A stretch of 64,000 bases of DNA from Neobacillus kokaensis (GTDB lineage Bacteria; Bacillota; Bacilli; Bacillales; Cytobacillaceae). Below are positions 54,105 through 63,261 of this stretch, in pieces (position 1 is the stretch's first letter; the number at the start of each line of letters is the position of its first letter). The notes below the pieces were generated by a model. That model ran no database searches. It saw only the letters and a program-made list of their open reading frames with translations, and was not told the DNA's origin. The stretch is taken from contig NZ_BNDS01000001.1 of assembly GCF_014656545.1 (NCBI RefSeq), forward strand, positions 375,190 to 439,189, in the 5' to 3' direction. A program made the translations under genes and the position numbers.

Positions 54105-54350
54105 ATGGGGAAAAAAGTAATTGTTTATACCACTAATGATTGTATCGAATGTACGATGGTGAAAAAGGTACTTACAGAGGATGGGATTCAGTTTGAAACG
54201 AGGAATATTTCTGATAATCCAAAGTTTCAAAAGGAAGTGGAAAAGTACGGATTTTTAGGAGTTCCGGTTACAGTACTTGAGAATCGTGCCGTAAAAGGGT
54301 TTACAAATGAATTGAAGGAACTGATGGAGCTGGCAAAGCAGGAAATATAA
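54105..54350 (+). CDS. glutaredoxin/NrdH-like thioredoxin-fold protein
   Basis: An 81-residue redox protein with the thioredoxin fold: VIVYTTNDCIECTMVKKVL contains a CxxC active site, and GVPVTVLENRAVKGF the cis-proline. AGAAAGGG precedes the ATG. Glutaredoxins of this type reduce ribonucleotide reductase or protein disulfides; the partner here is unknown. Confidence 0.88.
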   Translation: MGKKVIVYTTNDCIECTMVKKVLTEDGIQFETRNISDNPKFQKEVEKYGFLGVPVTVLENRAVKGFTNELKELMELAKQEI

Positions 54351-54360
54351 TAAATTCCTT

Positions 54361-54396
54361 AAAAACCCCAGTTTTCATTGGGGTTTATCTTTTTTA
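54361..54396 (+). terminator. Rho-independent terminator
   Basis: AAACCCCA pairs with TGGGGTTT, followed by a T-rich stretch after the glutaredoxin-like gene. Confidence 0.75.
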
Positions 54397-54458
54397 AAAA
54401 GGATATTTTTAAAAAAAGCCGAATTAATAATAGAAAAGAGTGCGGGAGGCTATTCATA

Positions 54459-55199
54459 ATGAATCCTAAAGGCTCATTAACAAAATCAGGCGTTTTTATT
54501 TATGACAGTTATAAAGATAACATCATCATTGATAAATATAATCGTGTTTTTCTGAAAATGCGCGCTCCAAAGCTTGAAGCCATTCGAAGTGAAAATAGCG
54601 AAGATGCTGTAACGTGGAATATTTTTCGAACGCTGCAGAAAATTGACCCAGAATTGTGGCTTCCTAAGCTGTTCCAAGCTTCATTCCGGAAACTTCGATA
54701 TGACATTGTCCAAGACATGAAGATTTCCTTGTGGAAGAAATTCACACCTCCAGCAGGAGTTCAAAATCCAGAAGGACCCACTGAGGTGGATGTCATGCTG
54801 GAAAATGATCATTTTGTTTGGTTTATCGAAGTGAAATATAAAAGTGATATAAGCATGAAGACAGTACATGATAATAGTCGAAATCAGATTTTGCGAAATA
54901 TTGATATTGGGTCAGATTACGCTGGAAAGAAAGACTTTTATTTTTCCCTATTAATTCTTGATGAAAAATATTCCCCTAAAGGCGTGCAGATTATAGATTC
55001 ATATAAGAATGAGTGTTTGGAGGCTTATGGGAATCTAAAAGAGATTTCTCTTTTAAAATTTGAGGACTTACGAAACCTATTTAGGTTTTGTGAGGAACAG
55101 GTTCAATACGAAGATGAGAAGTATCTTGTACAATTAGCGAAAAAAGATTTGGAAAAAAGAATCGCACAATTTAGTATTTTCCCTCAACTAAAGATGTGA
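54459..55199 (+). CDS. PD-(D/E)XK nuclease-like protein of unknown function
   Basis: The 246-residue protein contains TEVDVMLENDHFVWFIEVKYKSD, the D...ExK pattern of PD-(D/E)XK nucleases, in the middle of the chain. An N-terminal part (DAVTWNIFRTLQKIDPELWLPKLF) and a helical C-terminus surround it. GGGAGGC lies 7-9 bases before the chosen ATG; upstream in-frame sequence overlaps the preceding terminator. No methyltransferase or CRISPR gene is adjacent. It may be a restriction-like or phage-defence nuclease or a relic; the function is unknown. Confidence 0.7.
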   Translation: MNPKGSLTKSGVFIYDSYKDNIIIDKYNRVFLKMRAPKLEAIRSENSEDAVTWNIFRTLQKIDPELWLPKLFQASFRKLRYDIVQDMKISLWKKFTPPAGVQNPEGPTEVDVMLENDHFVWFIEVKYKSDISMKTVHDNSRNQILRNIDIGSDYAGKKDFYFSLLILDEKYSPKGVQIIDSYKNECLEAYGNLKEISLLKFEDLRNLFRFCEEQVQYEDEKYLVQLAKKDLEKRIAQFSIFPQLKM

Positions 55200-55281
55200 A
55201 GCAAAGTAACTGGAACAATTTCCTTTACTTTTAAATGCCAGCGGAGTATGATGAATTTAATTTAATTTAATAAGAGTAATA

Positions 55282-55376
55282 TCTACTGGGGGTGCCCTGT
55301 TTGCGGGCTGAGAGAAGACGATCGAGTTTTTAACCCTTCGGACCTGATCTGGATCATACCAGCGGAGGAAAGTAGC
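55282..55376 (+). promoter_or_regulatory. TPP riboswitch (THI element) of thiM
   Basis: GGGGGTGCCC, GGGCTGAGAGAAGACG, AACCCTTCGGACCTGATCTGG and CATACCAGCGGAGGAAAGTA match the THI box closely. The hairpin at 55400-55437 is its likely expression platform. It controls the thiM-thiD-thiE-thiW cluster. Confidence 0.96.
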
Positions 55377-55399
55377 AGTGTGCTTTATATTAATGCTAA

Positions 55400-55437
55400 C
55401 AAGCCAGGTCCATAAAAAGGAACTGGCTTTTTTATTT
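55400..55437 (+). terminator. terminator of the thiM TPP riboswitch
   Basis: AAGCCAG pairs with CTGGCTT (extended by TCC with GGA), followed by a T-run, between the riboswitch and thiM. Confidence 0.85.
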
Positions 55438-55458
55438 TACAAAAAGGGGAAGACTACC

Positions 55459-56268
55459 ATGGATAAAAACGACGTATGTAAGATGTTGCAAAGAATTAGG
55501 GATGAGAACCCACTTGTACATAACATCACAAACACAGTGGTAACCAATTTTACGGCGAACGGGCTGCTGGCGGTTGGAGCCTCCCCTGTTATGGCAAATG
55601 CCCCGGAGGAAGCCGCGGATATGGCGAAGATTGCTAGTTCCCTTGTTTTAAATATCGGCACGTTAAATGGGCAGACAGTAGAATCTATGATTCTAGCTGG
55701 AATGAGTGCAAATGAACTTGATGTCCCCGTCATTTTCGACCCGGTGGGAGCCGGAGCGACCCGATTTAGGACAGAAAGTGCGCAAACAATTATGTCTAAA
55801 GTGAAGGTTGCCGTGATTAGGGGCAATGCAGCTGAAATAGCTAATGTAATAGGAGAAAAATGGGAGATTAAAGGGGTCGATGCTGGGGCCTCGGAAGGAA
55901 ATGTATTGACACTTGCAACAGAAGCCGCCCGTAAATTGAATTGCATCGTTGTGATTACCGGAAAAGAGGATGTTGCTTCGGATGGGACCACATCCTATGT
56001 GGTGGCAAATGGACATCCGCTTTTAACGAAGGTAACAGGGACAGGCTGTTTGTTAACCTCGGTCATCGGTGCGTTTGCGGGAGTGGAAAAGGATGTACTA
56101 AAAGCATCGACTGCTGCTTTAATGTTTTATGGCGTTGCTGCAGAAAAGGCTGTTGAAAAAACTTATGGCCAGGGAACAGGAAGTTTCCAGATTGAATTTT
56201 TGAATCAATTGTCACTAGTTGGAGATAAGGATCTTTATCGAATGGGTTCATTTAAAATAGTGCAATAA
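55459..56268 (+). CDS. thiM: hydroxyethylthiazole kinase
   Basis: ThiM phosphorylates the thiazole moiety for thiamine salvage. The 269 residues show [51 protein letters not shown] and the ATP/catalytic motif [16 protein letters not shown]. The ATG at 55459 begins the conserved [10 protein letters not shown] and follows AAAGGGGAAG. It is the first gene behind the TPP riboswitch. Confidence 0.96.
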   Translation: MDKNDVCKMLQRIRDENPLVHNITNTVVTNFTANGLLAVGASPVMANAPEEAADMAKIASSLVLNIGTLNGQTVESMILAGMSANELDVPVIFDPVGAGATRFRTESAQTIMSKVKVAVIRGNAAEIANVIGEKWEIKGVDAGASEGNVLTLATEAARKLNCIVVITGKEDVASDGTTSYVVANGHPLLTKVTGTGCLLTSVIGAFAGVEKDVLKASTAALMFYGVAAEKAVEKTYGQGTGSFQIEFLNQLSLVGDKDLYRMGSFKIVQ

Positions 56269-56297
56269 TTTTGTTTTTGCGATTAGGTTGAAAGCGC

Positions 56298-56356
56298 ATA
56301 CGTGCCCGAACGGAGGAAAAACCAGGGCTCTTGGTCACGTAAAGGGGATTCCTCCA
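56298..56356 (+). promoter_or_regulatory. possible structured RNA leader before thiD
   Basis: In the 139-base gap between thiM and thiD, TACGTG (56299-56304) can pair with CACGTA (56336-56341), and GGAGGAA (56312-56318) with TTCCTCC (56349-56355). The two stems cross, giving a pseudoknot or two alternative folds. A small ACCA/TGGT hairpin lies between them. I match it to no known riboswitch class. Confidence 0.4.
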
Positions 56357-56407
56357 ATTTGTTCTAGGTTTCCAGTAAATATACCAATCAAAAAGGAGAC
56401 GATTATA

Positions 56408-57226
56408 ATGCAAAAAGCTTTAACAATTGCTGGTTCTGACTCCGGCGGCGGGGCAGGAATTCAGGCAGATCTTAAGACATTTCAAGAACTGAACGTTTTC
56501 GGAATGTCCGCCCTCACCGCTGTCACAGCACAAAATACATTAGGAGTCCATGGTGTATATCCTATGACAGCAGATGCCGTCGTCAACCAAATTTATGCCA
56601 TTGGTGAAGATATCGGTGCTGATGCAATAAAAACAGGCATGCTATTTAATGCGGAAATTATTGAAGCTGTTGCAATACAAATAAAAAAATACCAATGGAA
56701 AAATGTTGTGGTTGATCCCGTCATGATTGCTAAAGGCGGTGCTTCCCTGCTGCAAACAGAAGCCATATCAGCGCTAAAAAAATACTTATTGCCGCTATCA
56801 AAAGTGATAACACCAAACATTCCGGAAGCTGAGGTCCTAACAGGAATGACGATTGAAACCTCCCAGGAGAAAAAAGACGCTGCCAAAAAATTATATGAAC
56901 TAGGCGTCAGCAATATCATCATTAAAGGTGGTCATGATGAAGATCCTTCTGAATCCATCGATATATTATTTGATGGGAAAGAATTCTACACGTATACAAG
57001 CAAACGAATGAATACGAAAAATACCCATGGTACAGGTTGTACTTTTTCCGCTGCAATAACCGCTGAGCTGGCAAAAGGAGCAAGTATACAAGAAGCTGTG
57101 CAAACTGCGAAGCAATTTATCCAAGCAGCAATTGAAGACCAAATCCAAGTTGGACATGGGCACGGACCTACAAACCATTGGGCATATCAAAAAAGAAATG
57201 CCGTAAAGGAGTATGCACCAAGATGA
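56408..57226 (+). CDS. thiD: hydroxymethylpyrimidine (phosphate) kinase
   Basis: ThiD phosphorylates HMP and HMP-phosphate. The 272 residues show [56 protein letters not shown] and [30 protein letters not shown] precedes the ATG at 56408; in-frame codons upstream lack similarity to the family. It is followed by thiE with a 4-base overlap. Confidence 0.96.
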   Translation: MQKALTIAGSDSGGGAGIQADLKTFQELNVFGMSALTAVTAQNTLGVHGVYPMTADAVVNQIYAIGEDIGADAIKTGMLFNAEIIEAVAIQIKKYQWKNVVVDPVMIAKGGASLLQTEAISALKKYLLPLSKVITPNIPEAEVLTGMTIETSQEKKDAAKKLYELGVSNIIIKGGHDEDPSESIDILFDGKEFYTYTSKRMNTKNTHGTGCTFSAAITAELAKGASIQEAVQTAKQFIQAAIEDQIQVGHGHGPTNHWAYQKRNAVKEYAPR

Positions 57227-57879
57227 AAAATCTACAACAGGCCTTAAAAGTCTACTTTATTATGGGCAGTCCAAATTGCCAAAAACCACCTAAAGAAGTA
57301 TTAACAGAGGCAATCGCAGGCGGTATCACCCTTTTTCAATTTCGTGAAAAAGGTGAAGGGGCATTAACAGGTACTGCCAAATACAAGCTGGCGAAAGAGC
57401 TGCAACAAATTTGTCAACAGCATCAGATTCCTTTCATAGTGAATGATGACCTCGAGCTGGCAGTCGAGCTTGATGCGGACGGTGTTCATATCGGACAGGA
57501 AGATGAACCAATTCATATAGTTCGGGAAAAAATCGGTCATGAAAAAATCCTGGGTGTTTCTGTTCACACAATGGAGGAAGCTGCAGCGGCGAAACAAGAA
57601 GGCGCAGACTATTTTGGAATTGGTCCTGTTTTTCCAACTGCCACAAAGAAAGACGCCAAAGGGTCCCAAGGAACAAGGCTAATTGAAAAATTACGCTCCG
57701 AGGGATTCACCATTCCGATTGTCGGGATTGGCGGAATTACAAGTAATAATGCAGCAAGTGTGATTAAAGCGGGGGCCGATGGTGTTTCGGTTATCACGGC
57801 TATTAGCCATGCAGAATCACCACTGGAAGCAGCTAATGCCCTAAAGATGGAGGTCTATCGAAATGAAGAAAACCTATAA
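57223..57879 (+). CDS. thiE: thiamine-phosphate synthase
   Basis: ThiE joins HMP-PP and thiazole phosphate into thiamine phosphate. The 218 residues are a TIM barrel with [51 protein letters not shown] and [38 protein letters not shown] precedes the ATG, which overlaps the end of thiD. Confidence 0.96.
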   Translation: MKNLQQALKVYFIMGSPNCQKPPKEVLTEAIAGGITLFQFREKGEGALTGTAKYKLAKELQQICQQHQIPFIVNDDLELAVELDADGVHIGQEDEPIHIVREKIGHEKILGVSVHTMEEAAAAKQEGADYFGIGPVFPTATKKDAKGSQGTRLIEKLRSEGFTIPIVGIGGITSNNAASVIKAGADGVSVITAISHAESPLEAANALKMEVYRNEENL

Positions 57880-58384
57880 ATTGACCTTAACGGCAATGAT
57901 GATTGCTATTGGCACTGTCTCAAGCAGCGTGGTCGCGATTCCGGTGGGTTTTACCAAGGTATTCCCGATGCAGCATTTTCTAAACGTCTTATCAGCAGTT
58001 CTTTTAGGCCCTGTTTACGCCGTTGCACAAGCTTTTTGTGTTTCGCTTCTTAGAAATCTAATGGGCACGGGATCCCTATTTGCTTTTCCAGGAAGTATGG
58101 TTGGTGCCTTATTGGCGGCGTTAATTTTTGCAAAAACAAAGAAAATTTATCATGCAGTCATAGGTGAGGTAATTGGAACGGGAATCATAGGTGCCATTTT
58201 GTGCTATCCAATCGCAACTCTTTTCTTGGGGCAAAAAGCAACGTTATTCGGATTTATTCCCTTGTTTATTTTTAGCTCATTTGCGGGAGCGCTGCTTGGA
58301 TTTGTTATTTTAGTTGTTTTTTTACGAAAGAAAGTTCTGCATGTAGGGGCAGCCGATGAAGTTCATGTTCTAAAATCAAAATAA
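57863..58384 (+). CDS. thiW: ECF transporter S component ThiW
   Basis: A 173-residue membrane protein with about six helices, overlapping thi[30 protein letters not shown] and [22 protein letters not shown] are characteristic of ThiW, an S component linked by genomic context to uptake of the thiazole moiety. It needs the shared ECF module, not in the window. This fits the salvage role of thiM. Confidence 0.9.
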   Translation: MKKTYKLTLTAMMIAIGTVSSSVVAIPVGFTKVFPMQHFLNVLSAVLLGPVYAVAQAFCVSLLRNLMGTGSLFAFPGSMVGALLAALIFAKTKKIYHAVIGEVIGTGIIGAILCYPIATLFLGQKATLFGFIPLFIFSSFAGALLGFVILVVFLRKKVLHVGAADEVHVLKSK

Positions 58385-58390
58385 AATTTG

Positions 58391-58478
58391 TTGCTAGGGG
58401 AAGCCAGCTTGGATTGAGATGGACTGGTACTGTCAGAACCCTTTGAACTAGAACTGGAACATACCAGCGGAGGACAAT
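58391..58478 (+). promoter_or_regulatory. divergent TPP-like riboswitch
   Basis: The core can be aligned with the THI box: AGGGGAAGCC, GGATTGAGATGGA, ACCCTTTGAACTAGAACTGG and CATACCAGCGGAGGACAAT. Compared with the canonical copy at 55282, CTGAGA reads TTGAGA and ACCTGATCTGG reads ACTAGAACTGG. A hairpin follows at 58503. It precedes the pyrimidine-salvage operon, where a TPP riboswitch is expected. The changes might alter ligand affinity or be compensated within stems. Confidence 0.8.
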
Positions 58479-58502
58479 TGAAACATGAACTGCTTCGAAA
58501 GT

Positions 58503-58545
58503 AAACCTGCTATCCGCTGTTTTGGTAAGCGGGTTTCTTTGTACA
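58503..58545 (+). terminator. hairpin, probable platform of the TPP-like riboswitch
   Basis: AAACCTGC pairs with GCGGGTTT (one G-T pair) across an 18-base loop, with a short T-rich tail. It lies just before ylmB. Confidence 0.6.
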
Positions 58546-58568
58546 AAAAGGGAAATGGGGGAGAAAAA

Positions 58569-59852
58569 ATGGAACGTCTTGTTGAAACAATCTCACGGCA
58601 AGTGGAAGAACGAAAAGCGGAACTAATCCACCTGCTCAGCCAATTAATTTCATATCCCACAGTAAGTCCGCCTGCACGAAATACAAATGATATCCAAGAC
58701 TTTATCAAAACATATTTAGAGCAGATGGGATTTAAAACGGATAAATGGGAAGTGTACCCTGAGGACCCAAACGTAGTTGGAATATTAAAAGGGGAAGCTT
58801 CAACAGAATATAATAGTTTAATTGTCAATGGCCATGTGGATGTAGCGGAGGTTGGCGATGAAAGGGAGTGGCATTCATCACCATTTGCAGCTAGAATCCA
58901 AGATTCCTATCTTTATGGACGCGGGGCTGCTGATATGAAGGGCGGTATTGCTGCATCATTATTTGCCATCAAACTGCTGCAAGACCTTGGCGTCTCATTT
59001 AAAGGCGACCTTCAATTTCAGTCAGTAATCGGTGAAGAGGTTGGTGAGGCTGGAACTCTTGCATGTGTGGAGAAAGGGTATTCAGCTGACTATGCTGTTG
59101 TGGTGGATACAAGCGACCTACATATTCAAGGACAAGGCGGTGTGATCACCGGATGGATTACGATTGAAAGTAAGGAAACCCATCATGATGGTCTGAGAAG
59201 AAAAATGATTCATGCTGGCGGTGGTGTAAAAGGGGCCAGCGCGATAGAGAAAATGGTGAAAATCATCACAGGTCTGCAGGAGCTTGAGCGCCACTGGGCA
59301 GTGACTAAATCCTACGAAGGATTTCCACCGGGGACGAATACGATAAATCCAGCGGTGATAGAAGGAGGCAGGCACGCCGCTTTTGTCGCCGACCGCTGTG
59401 CACTGTGGATCACGGTTCATTTTTACCCGAATGAAGATTATCAAGAGGTTATCAAGGAAATTGAGGATCATATCCGTGCGGTTTCAGCAGCGGATCCGTG
59501 GCTTCGAGAGAATCCGCCGCAATTTAACTGGGGCGGGAAATCGATGATTGTCGACCGGGGAGAAATTTTTCCTTCATTAGAATTGGATAACGAACATCCA
59601 GGCATGCATGCGCTAACAAACTCCTACGAAAAATTGCTGGGACATATGCCAGCTGTTGGCATGTCGACGACCGTTACAGATGCCGGCTGGCTTGGCCGGG
59701 CAGGAATTCCTACAGTTATCTTCGGACCAGGAAAACTTGAAGATGCTCACGCTGTTAACGAAAAAGTAGAAGTTCAGCAGCTGCTAGATTTTACAAAGGT
59801 TATGGCTGTGTTTATTGCAGAATGGTGTAATACGAAAAAGGGGGAAGAGTAG
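58569..59852 (+). CDS. ylmB: YlmB-type formylaminopyrimidine deformylase (M20 family)
   Basis: An M20 metallopeptidase-like amidohydrolase of 427 residues. SLIVNGHVDVAEVG and YGRGAADMKGGIA carry the zinc ligands, QSVIGEEVGEAGTL the catalytic Glu pair, and VVDTSD continues the site. Next to tenA and thiXYZ genes it matches YlmB, which removes the formyl group from N-formyl-4-amino-5-aminomethyl-2-methylpyrimidine in base-degraded thiamine salvage. The ATG at 58569 follows ATGGGGGAG. Confidence 0.88.
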   Translation: MERLVETISRQVEERKAELIHLLSQLISYPTVSPPARNTNDIQDFIKTYLEQMGFKTDKWEVYPEDPNVVGILKGEASTEYNSLIVNGHVDVAEVGDEREWHSSPFAARIQDSYLYGRGAADMKGGIAASLFAIKLLQDLGVSFKGDLQFQSVIGEEVGEAGTLACVEKGYSADYAVVVDTSDLHIQGQGGVITGWITIESKETHHDGLRRKMIHAGGGVKGASAIEKMVKIITGLQELERHWAVTKSYEGFPPGTNTINPAVIEGGRHAAFVADRCALWITVHFYPNEDYQEVIKEIEDHIRAVSAADPWLRENPPQFNWGGKSMIVDRGEIFPSLELDNEHPGMHALTNSYEKLLGHMPAVGMSTTVTDAGWLGRAGIPTVIFGPGKLEDAHAVNEKVEVQQLLDFTKVMAVFIAEWCNTKKGEE

Positions 59853-59853
59853 G

Positions 59854-60525
59854 ATGAAATTTTCACAAAGACTGTTTAAACAAGTAGGAGATATTTGGGG
59901 AAAAACACATCAGCATCCATTTGTAGTCGGTTTGGGGACGGGCGAGCTGCCGGTTGAGTCATTTATCCGTTATATGAAACAAGATTATGTATATTTGATT
60001 GATTATTCTAAGATGTTTGCTTACGGTGCTGTGAAAGCTCATGACGTTGAAACGATGGCGGCATTTGCCAAGCTGCTGGACGAGATTTTACATGGTGAAA
60101 TGGACCTTCACCGCAAGTATGCGGAACGTTTTGGCATCACCAGCCAAGAGTTGGAAGAGACGAAACCGCTGCCTAATAATTTAGCTTATACAAGCTACAT
60201 GCTGAAGGTAGCACAAAACGGGTCATTGGAAGAATTAATTTCTGCATTGCTTCCATGTATGTGGAGCTATTGGGAAATTGGCAAATTGCTGGCTGAAACC
60301 TGCCCGGGTTCGAAAGATCATTCCTTATATGGTGATTGGGTAACCATGTATTCTTCTGATGAATTTGGTTCGTTATCGTTATGGCTGATAGACATTTTAG
60401 ATCGTCTGACGGACGGAAAGCCAGAGCGTGAATTAGCAATTTTAGAAGAACACTTCCTGACCACATCACGGTTTGAATATATGTTTTGGGATATGGCCTA
60501 TGAGGGGGGCGATTGGCCTGTCTGA
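59854..60525 (+). CDS. tenA: aminopyrimidine aminohydrolase / thiaminase II TenA
   Basis: TenA hydrolyses 4-amino-5-aminomethyl-2-methylpyrimidine to HMP, the step after YlmB. The 223 residues show HPFVVGLGTGELPVESFIRYMKQDYVYLIDYSK, the catalytic cysteine region LLPCMWSYWEIG, and the C-terminal FEYMFWDMAYEGGDWPV. It starts one base after the ylmB stop, with GGGGGAAGAG upstream. Confidence 0.95.
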   Translation: MKFSQRLFKQVGDIWGKTHQHPFVVGLGTGELPVESFIRYMKQDYVYLIDYSKMFAYGAVKAHDVETMAAFAKLLDEILHGEMDLHRKYAERFGITSQELEETKPLPNNLAYTSYMLKVAQNGSLEELISALLPCMWSYWEIGKLLAETCPGSKDHSLYGDWVTMYSSDEFGSLSLWLIDILDRLTDGKPERELAILEEHFLTTSRFEYMFWDMAYEGGDWPV

Positions 60526-60532
60526 CACATTG

Positions 60533-61261
60533 ATGTTATCCATCCATGATTTAACATATGCCTTCCAAGGAAACAGGCCGATTTTTCAAAAAATAAATCT
60601 AACCGTCAATCCCGGAGAATTTGTGTCTGTGATTGGATCAAGTGGATCCGGAAAAAGTACGCTGTTTAAATTGATTACCGGTTTATTAGAACCGGACCAG
60701 GGCAAAATCGGGATTAACGGGGATTTTTCTGGAGGACGTTTAGGCAAAGTAGGCTACATGCCGCAAAAGGACTTGCTATTACCATGGAGACCCGTTCTCG
60801 ATAACGTATTGCTTCCCTTGGAAGTAAGGGGGAAGAAGGGAAATCTGGCTGAGGCACGCGAATGGTTATCCCGCTTCGGTTTATCAGACTATGAAAACGC
60901 CTTTCCAGATGAACTCTCCGGTGGAATGAGGCAGCGGGCCGCTTTTTTACGAACAATGATGACTGGAAAAGATCTGTTATTGCTTGATGAACCATTCGGA
61001 GCCTTGGATGCCTTAACGAAACGGAAAATGCACAGCTGGCTCCTTGGTCTCTGGGAGGATTTGCAGAAGACTGTATTGTTTATCACCCATGATTTGGAGG
61101 AAGCAATTCTGTTAAGTGACAGGATTTACCTAATAGGAGATGGCAATGTTCAAGAATGGAAGGTTAACCTGCCAAGACCAAGAAATTCGGAGCAAATCTA
61201 CCAACCAGCATTTATAGAGTTAAGAAAAGAACTGGAGCGGCTGATTCATCATGAAAACTAA
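60533..61261 (+). CDS. thiZ: formylaminopyrimidine ABC transporter ATPase ThiZ
   Basis: An ABC ATPase of about 242 residues: Walker [15 protein letters not shown]-loop GYMPQKDLLLPWRP, signature ELSGGMRQRAAF and Walker B LLLLDEPFGALDALT. It belongs to the nitrate/taurine/thiamine-precursor type. The start is uncertain. The ATG at 60533 begins the homologous part, while the only strong ribosome binding site (AGGGGGG at 60502-60508) suits a CTG at 60518 or would overlap an ATG at 60500. It overlaps the thiX gene. Confidence 0.88.
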   Translation: MLSIHDLTYAFQGNRPIFQKINLTVNPGEFVSVIGSSGSGKSTLFKLITGLLEPDQGKIGINGDFSGGRLGKVGYMPQKDLLLPWRPVLDNVLLPLEVRGKKGNLAEAREWLSRFGLSDYENAFPDELSGGMRQRAAFLRTMMTGKDLLLLDEPFGALDALTKRKMHSWLLGLWEDLQKTVLFITHDLEEAILLSDRIYLIGDGNVQEWKVNLPRPRNSEQIYQPAFIELRKELERLIHHEN

Positions 61262-62024
61262 ATGGAAAAAATGGACCGCTGATTATGGCTTGTTTTTCCT
61301 TGCTGTGATTTGCCTCATCTCTATTTGGGAGTGGATTGTACTTGCCGGGGCGGTTCCAGCATTTATTTTGCCTTCCCCAACAGCTATTTGGGGCTCGCTT
61401 GTGGAAAATAGAGAGCTGCTTTTTGGAGAGCATTTGCCTGCAACCCTTTTGGAAGTCTTAATTGGTTTTGGTTTTTCACTTGCAGGTGGACTCTTATTCG
61501 GTATCGGGATGCATTTCTCACGTTCGTTAGAAAAAATCTTGTATCCCTTCCTTGTCATTTCACAAACGGTGCCGCTGATCGCGATTTCACCGATTTTTAT
61601 TCTTTGGTTCGGCTATACGATTTGGAGCAAGGTGGCAGTTACGTTTTTAATTGCTTTTTTTCCTATTGTCGTTAGTACCTATGACGGACTGAAGGCGGGA
61701 GGAAATGAATACCGGGAGCTGCTACGGACGATGGGAGCAAACCGCTGGATGATTTTTAAAAAAATCCAGGTACCCATGGCCTTGCCTTCCATTCTATCAG
61801 GGTTAAAAATGGCCGTTGTGTACAGTGTCACAGGGGCAACGATTGGTGAATGGCTCGGGGCAAGCGAAGGCTTAGGATACTTCAGCCGCAGGATGTCCGG
61901 TAATTTACAGGCGGACTCAGTATTCGCAGCCATATTCCTATTGTCTTTAATGGGAATCTGCCTATTTTTAGTAATTAGTTTCATAGAAAAGCGGTTGTTG
62001 AAAAATGTAATGAGAGGACGCTAG
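61251..62024 (+). CDS. thiX: formylaminopyrimidine ABC transporter permease ThiX
   Basis: A 257-residue permease with six helices and the EAA motif region EYRELLRTMGANRWMIFKKIQVPMALPSI. It belongs to the SsuC/TauC-like family and, by position in the operon, to the ThiXYZ importer. It overlaps thiZ by 11 bases. Confidence 0.9.
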   Translation: MKTKWKKWTADYGLFFLAVICLISIWEWIVLAGAVPAFILPSPTAIWGSLVENRELLFGEHLPATLLEVLIGFGFSLAGGLLFGIGMHFSRSLEKILYPFLVISQTVPLIAISPIFILWFGYTIWSKVAVTFLIAFFPIVVSTYDGLKAGGNEYRELLRTMGANRWMIFKKIQVPMALPSILSGLKMAVVYSVTGATIGEWLGASEGLGYFSRRMSGNLQADSVFAAIFLLSLMGICLFLVISFIEKRLLKNVMRGR

Positions 62025-62080
62025 GAAACATAGGGGCGATTCTTCTGCTGCATTGGTGTACTTGGAATATGGGACGGTCC

Positions 62081-62134
62081 AGGTGCCGGTAAAGGTTGAA
62101 AATCTGCCGGTAGCTTGCTTAAAGTGCCGGTAAT
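62081..62134. repeat. short tandem repeat, TGCCGGTAA core
   Basis: GTGCCGGTAA (62083), CTGCCGGTAG (62104) and GTGCCGGTAA (62124) recur at 20-21 base intervals upstream of thiY, within the 168-base gap after thiX. Confidence 0.7.
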
Positions 62135-62192
62135 TATAAATTACTGTAAATACATTATGTTAACTAAACTTCAGGAGAGGAAGTCAATTTTT

Positions 62193-63191
62193 ATGAAAAA
62201 AATTCTATTGATTATATTTAGTCTATGCTTAGTTGTTTTAGGTGCCTGCGGTAAGGAAGAGTCTGCAAAAACAGCAGGGAAGGAAAAGGGGTTGGAAAAA
62301 GTTACTTTAATGCTAGATTGGTATCCAAATGCTGTCCATTCGTTTCTTTTTGCAGCTGAAGAAAAGGGCTACTTTAAGGAGCAAGGCTTGGATGTGCAAA
62401 TTGAAATGCCTGCGGATACGAATGATCCTTTAAGACTCGTTGCTGCCGGAAAAATCGACATGGCCATGAGCTATCAGCCGGAGGTGCTTGTTGCAAGGGG
62501 AGAGGATATTCCTGTCCAATCATTTGCCGCCATTGTCCGCCATCCGTTGAACCAAGTAATGGTTCCTGAAGATGGTCCTATACAATCTCCAAAAGATTTA
62601 GTGGGAAAAACTGTTGGGTATCCATCAATCCCACTGGATGAAGCGATTATCAATACAATGGTGAAAGCAGCGGGCGGTGATGCCCAAAAGGTAAAAATGG
62701 TCGATGTCGGCTGGGATTTGATTCCGGCAATGGCTACAAAGAAAACGGATGCTTTGATCGGTGGTTACATCAATCATGAGAAATTATTGCTCGATAAAGA
62801 AGGGCACCCAATGCGAACGTTGAACCCTGCAGAATACGGTGTTCCGGATTATTACGAATTAGTTATGGTTGGAAGTGAAAAAGGGTTAAAAGAGAAGCCG
62901 GAGGTATTTAAAAAGTTTGTTGCAGCGATGACGAAAGGTCAAGAATATGTGGCAGAGCATCCAGAAGAAGGGCTTTCAATATTATTAAAGCATGAGGAAA
63001 AATCATCCCCGCTGGAGAAGGATATCGAAACGAAAAGCTTAGACATCCTTCTGCCGCTTATGGACGCCAAAGACAAACCATTCGGCTACCAAGACCCACA
63101 AACATGGGACAAAGTCGCCAGTTGGTTAAAAGAAACCAAAGTCATCAACCAGAAAGTAAACGCAGAAGATGCATTCGTAAATGTTAAATAA
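62193..63191 (+). CDS. thiY: formylaminopyrimidine-binding lipoprotein ThiY
   Basis: The substrate-binding lipoprotein of the importer, 332 residues. The signal peptide ends in the lipobox VLGAC. VTLMLDWYPNAVHSFLFAAEEKGYFKEQGLDV is the NMT1/THI5-like opening that marks HMP-type pyrimidine-binding proteins. The ATG at 62193 follows GGAGAGG. The last 42 codons end mainly in A or C (35 of 42 by hand count), unlike the earlier part. Confidence 0.92.
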   Translation: MKKILLIIFSLCLVVLGACGKEESAKTAGKEKGLEKVTLMLDWYPNAVHSFLFAAEEKGYFKEQGLDVQIEMPADTNDPLRLVAAGKIDMAMSYQPEVLVARGEDIPVQSFAAIVRHPLNQVMVPEDGPIQSPKDLVGKTVGYPSIPLDEAIINTMVKAAGGDAQKVKMVDVGWDLIPAMATKKTDALIGGYINHEKLLLDKEGHPMRTLNPAEYGVPDYYELVMVGSEKGLKEKPEVFKKFVAAMTKGQEYVAEHPEEGLSILLKHEEKSSPLEKDIETKSLDILLPLMDAKDKPFGYQDPQTWDKVASWLKETKVINQKVNAEDAFVNVK

Positions 63192-63261
63192 GTGAAAGTG
63201 GTATCAGATACTGATAATTATGATCGCAACCTTATATGGATGTAATTTTTACAGAAAATGT

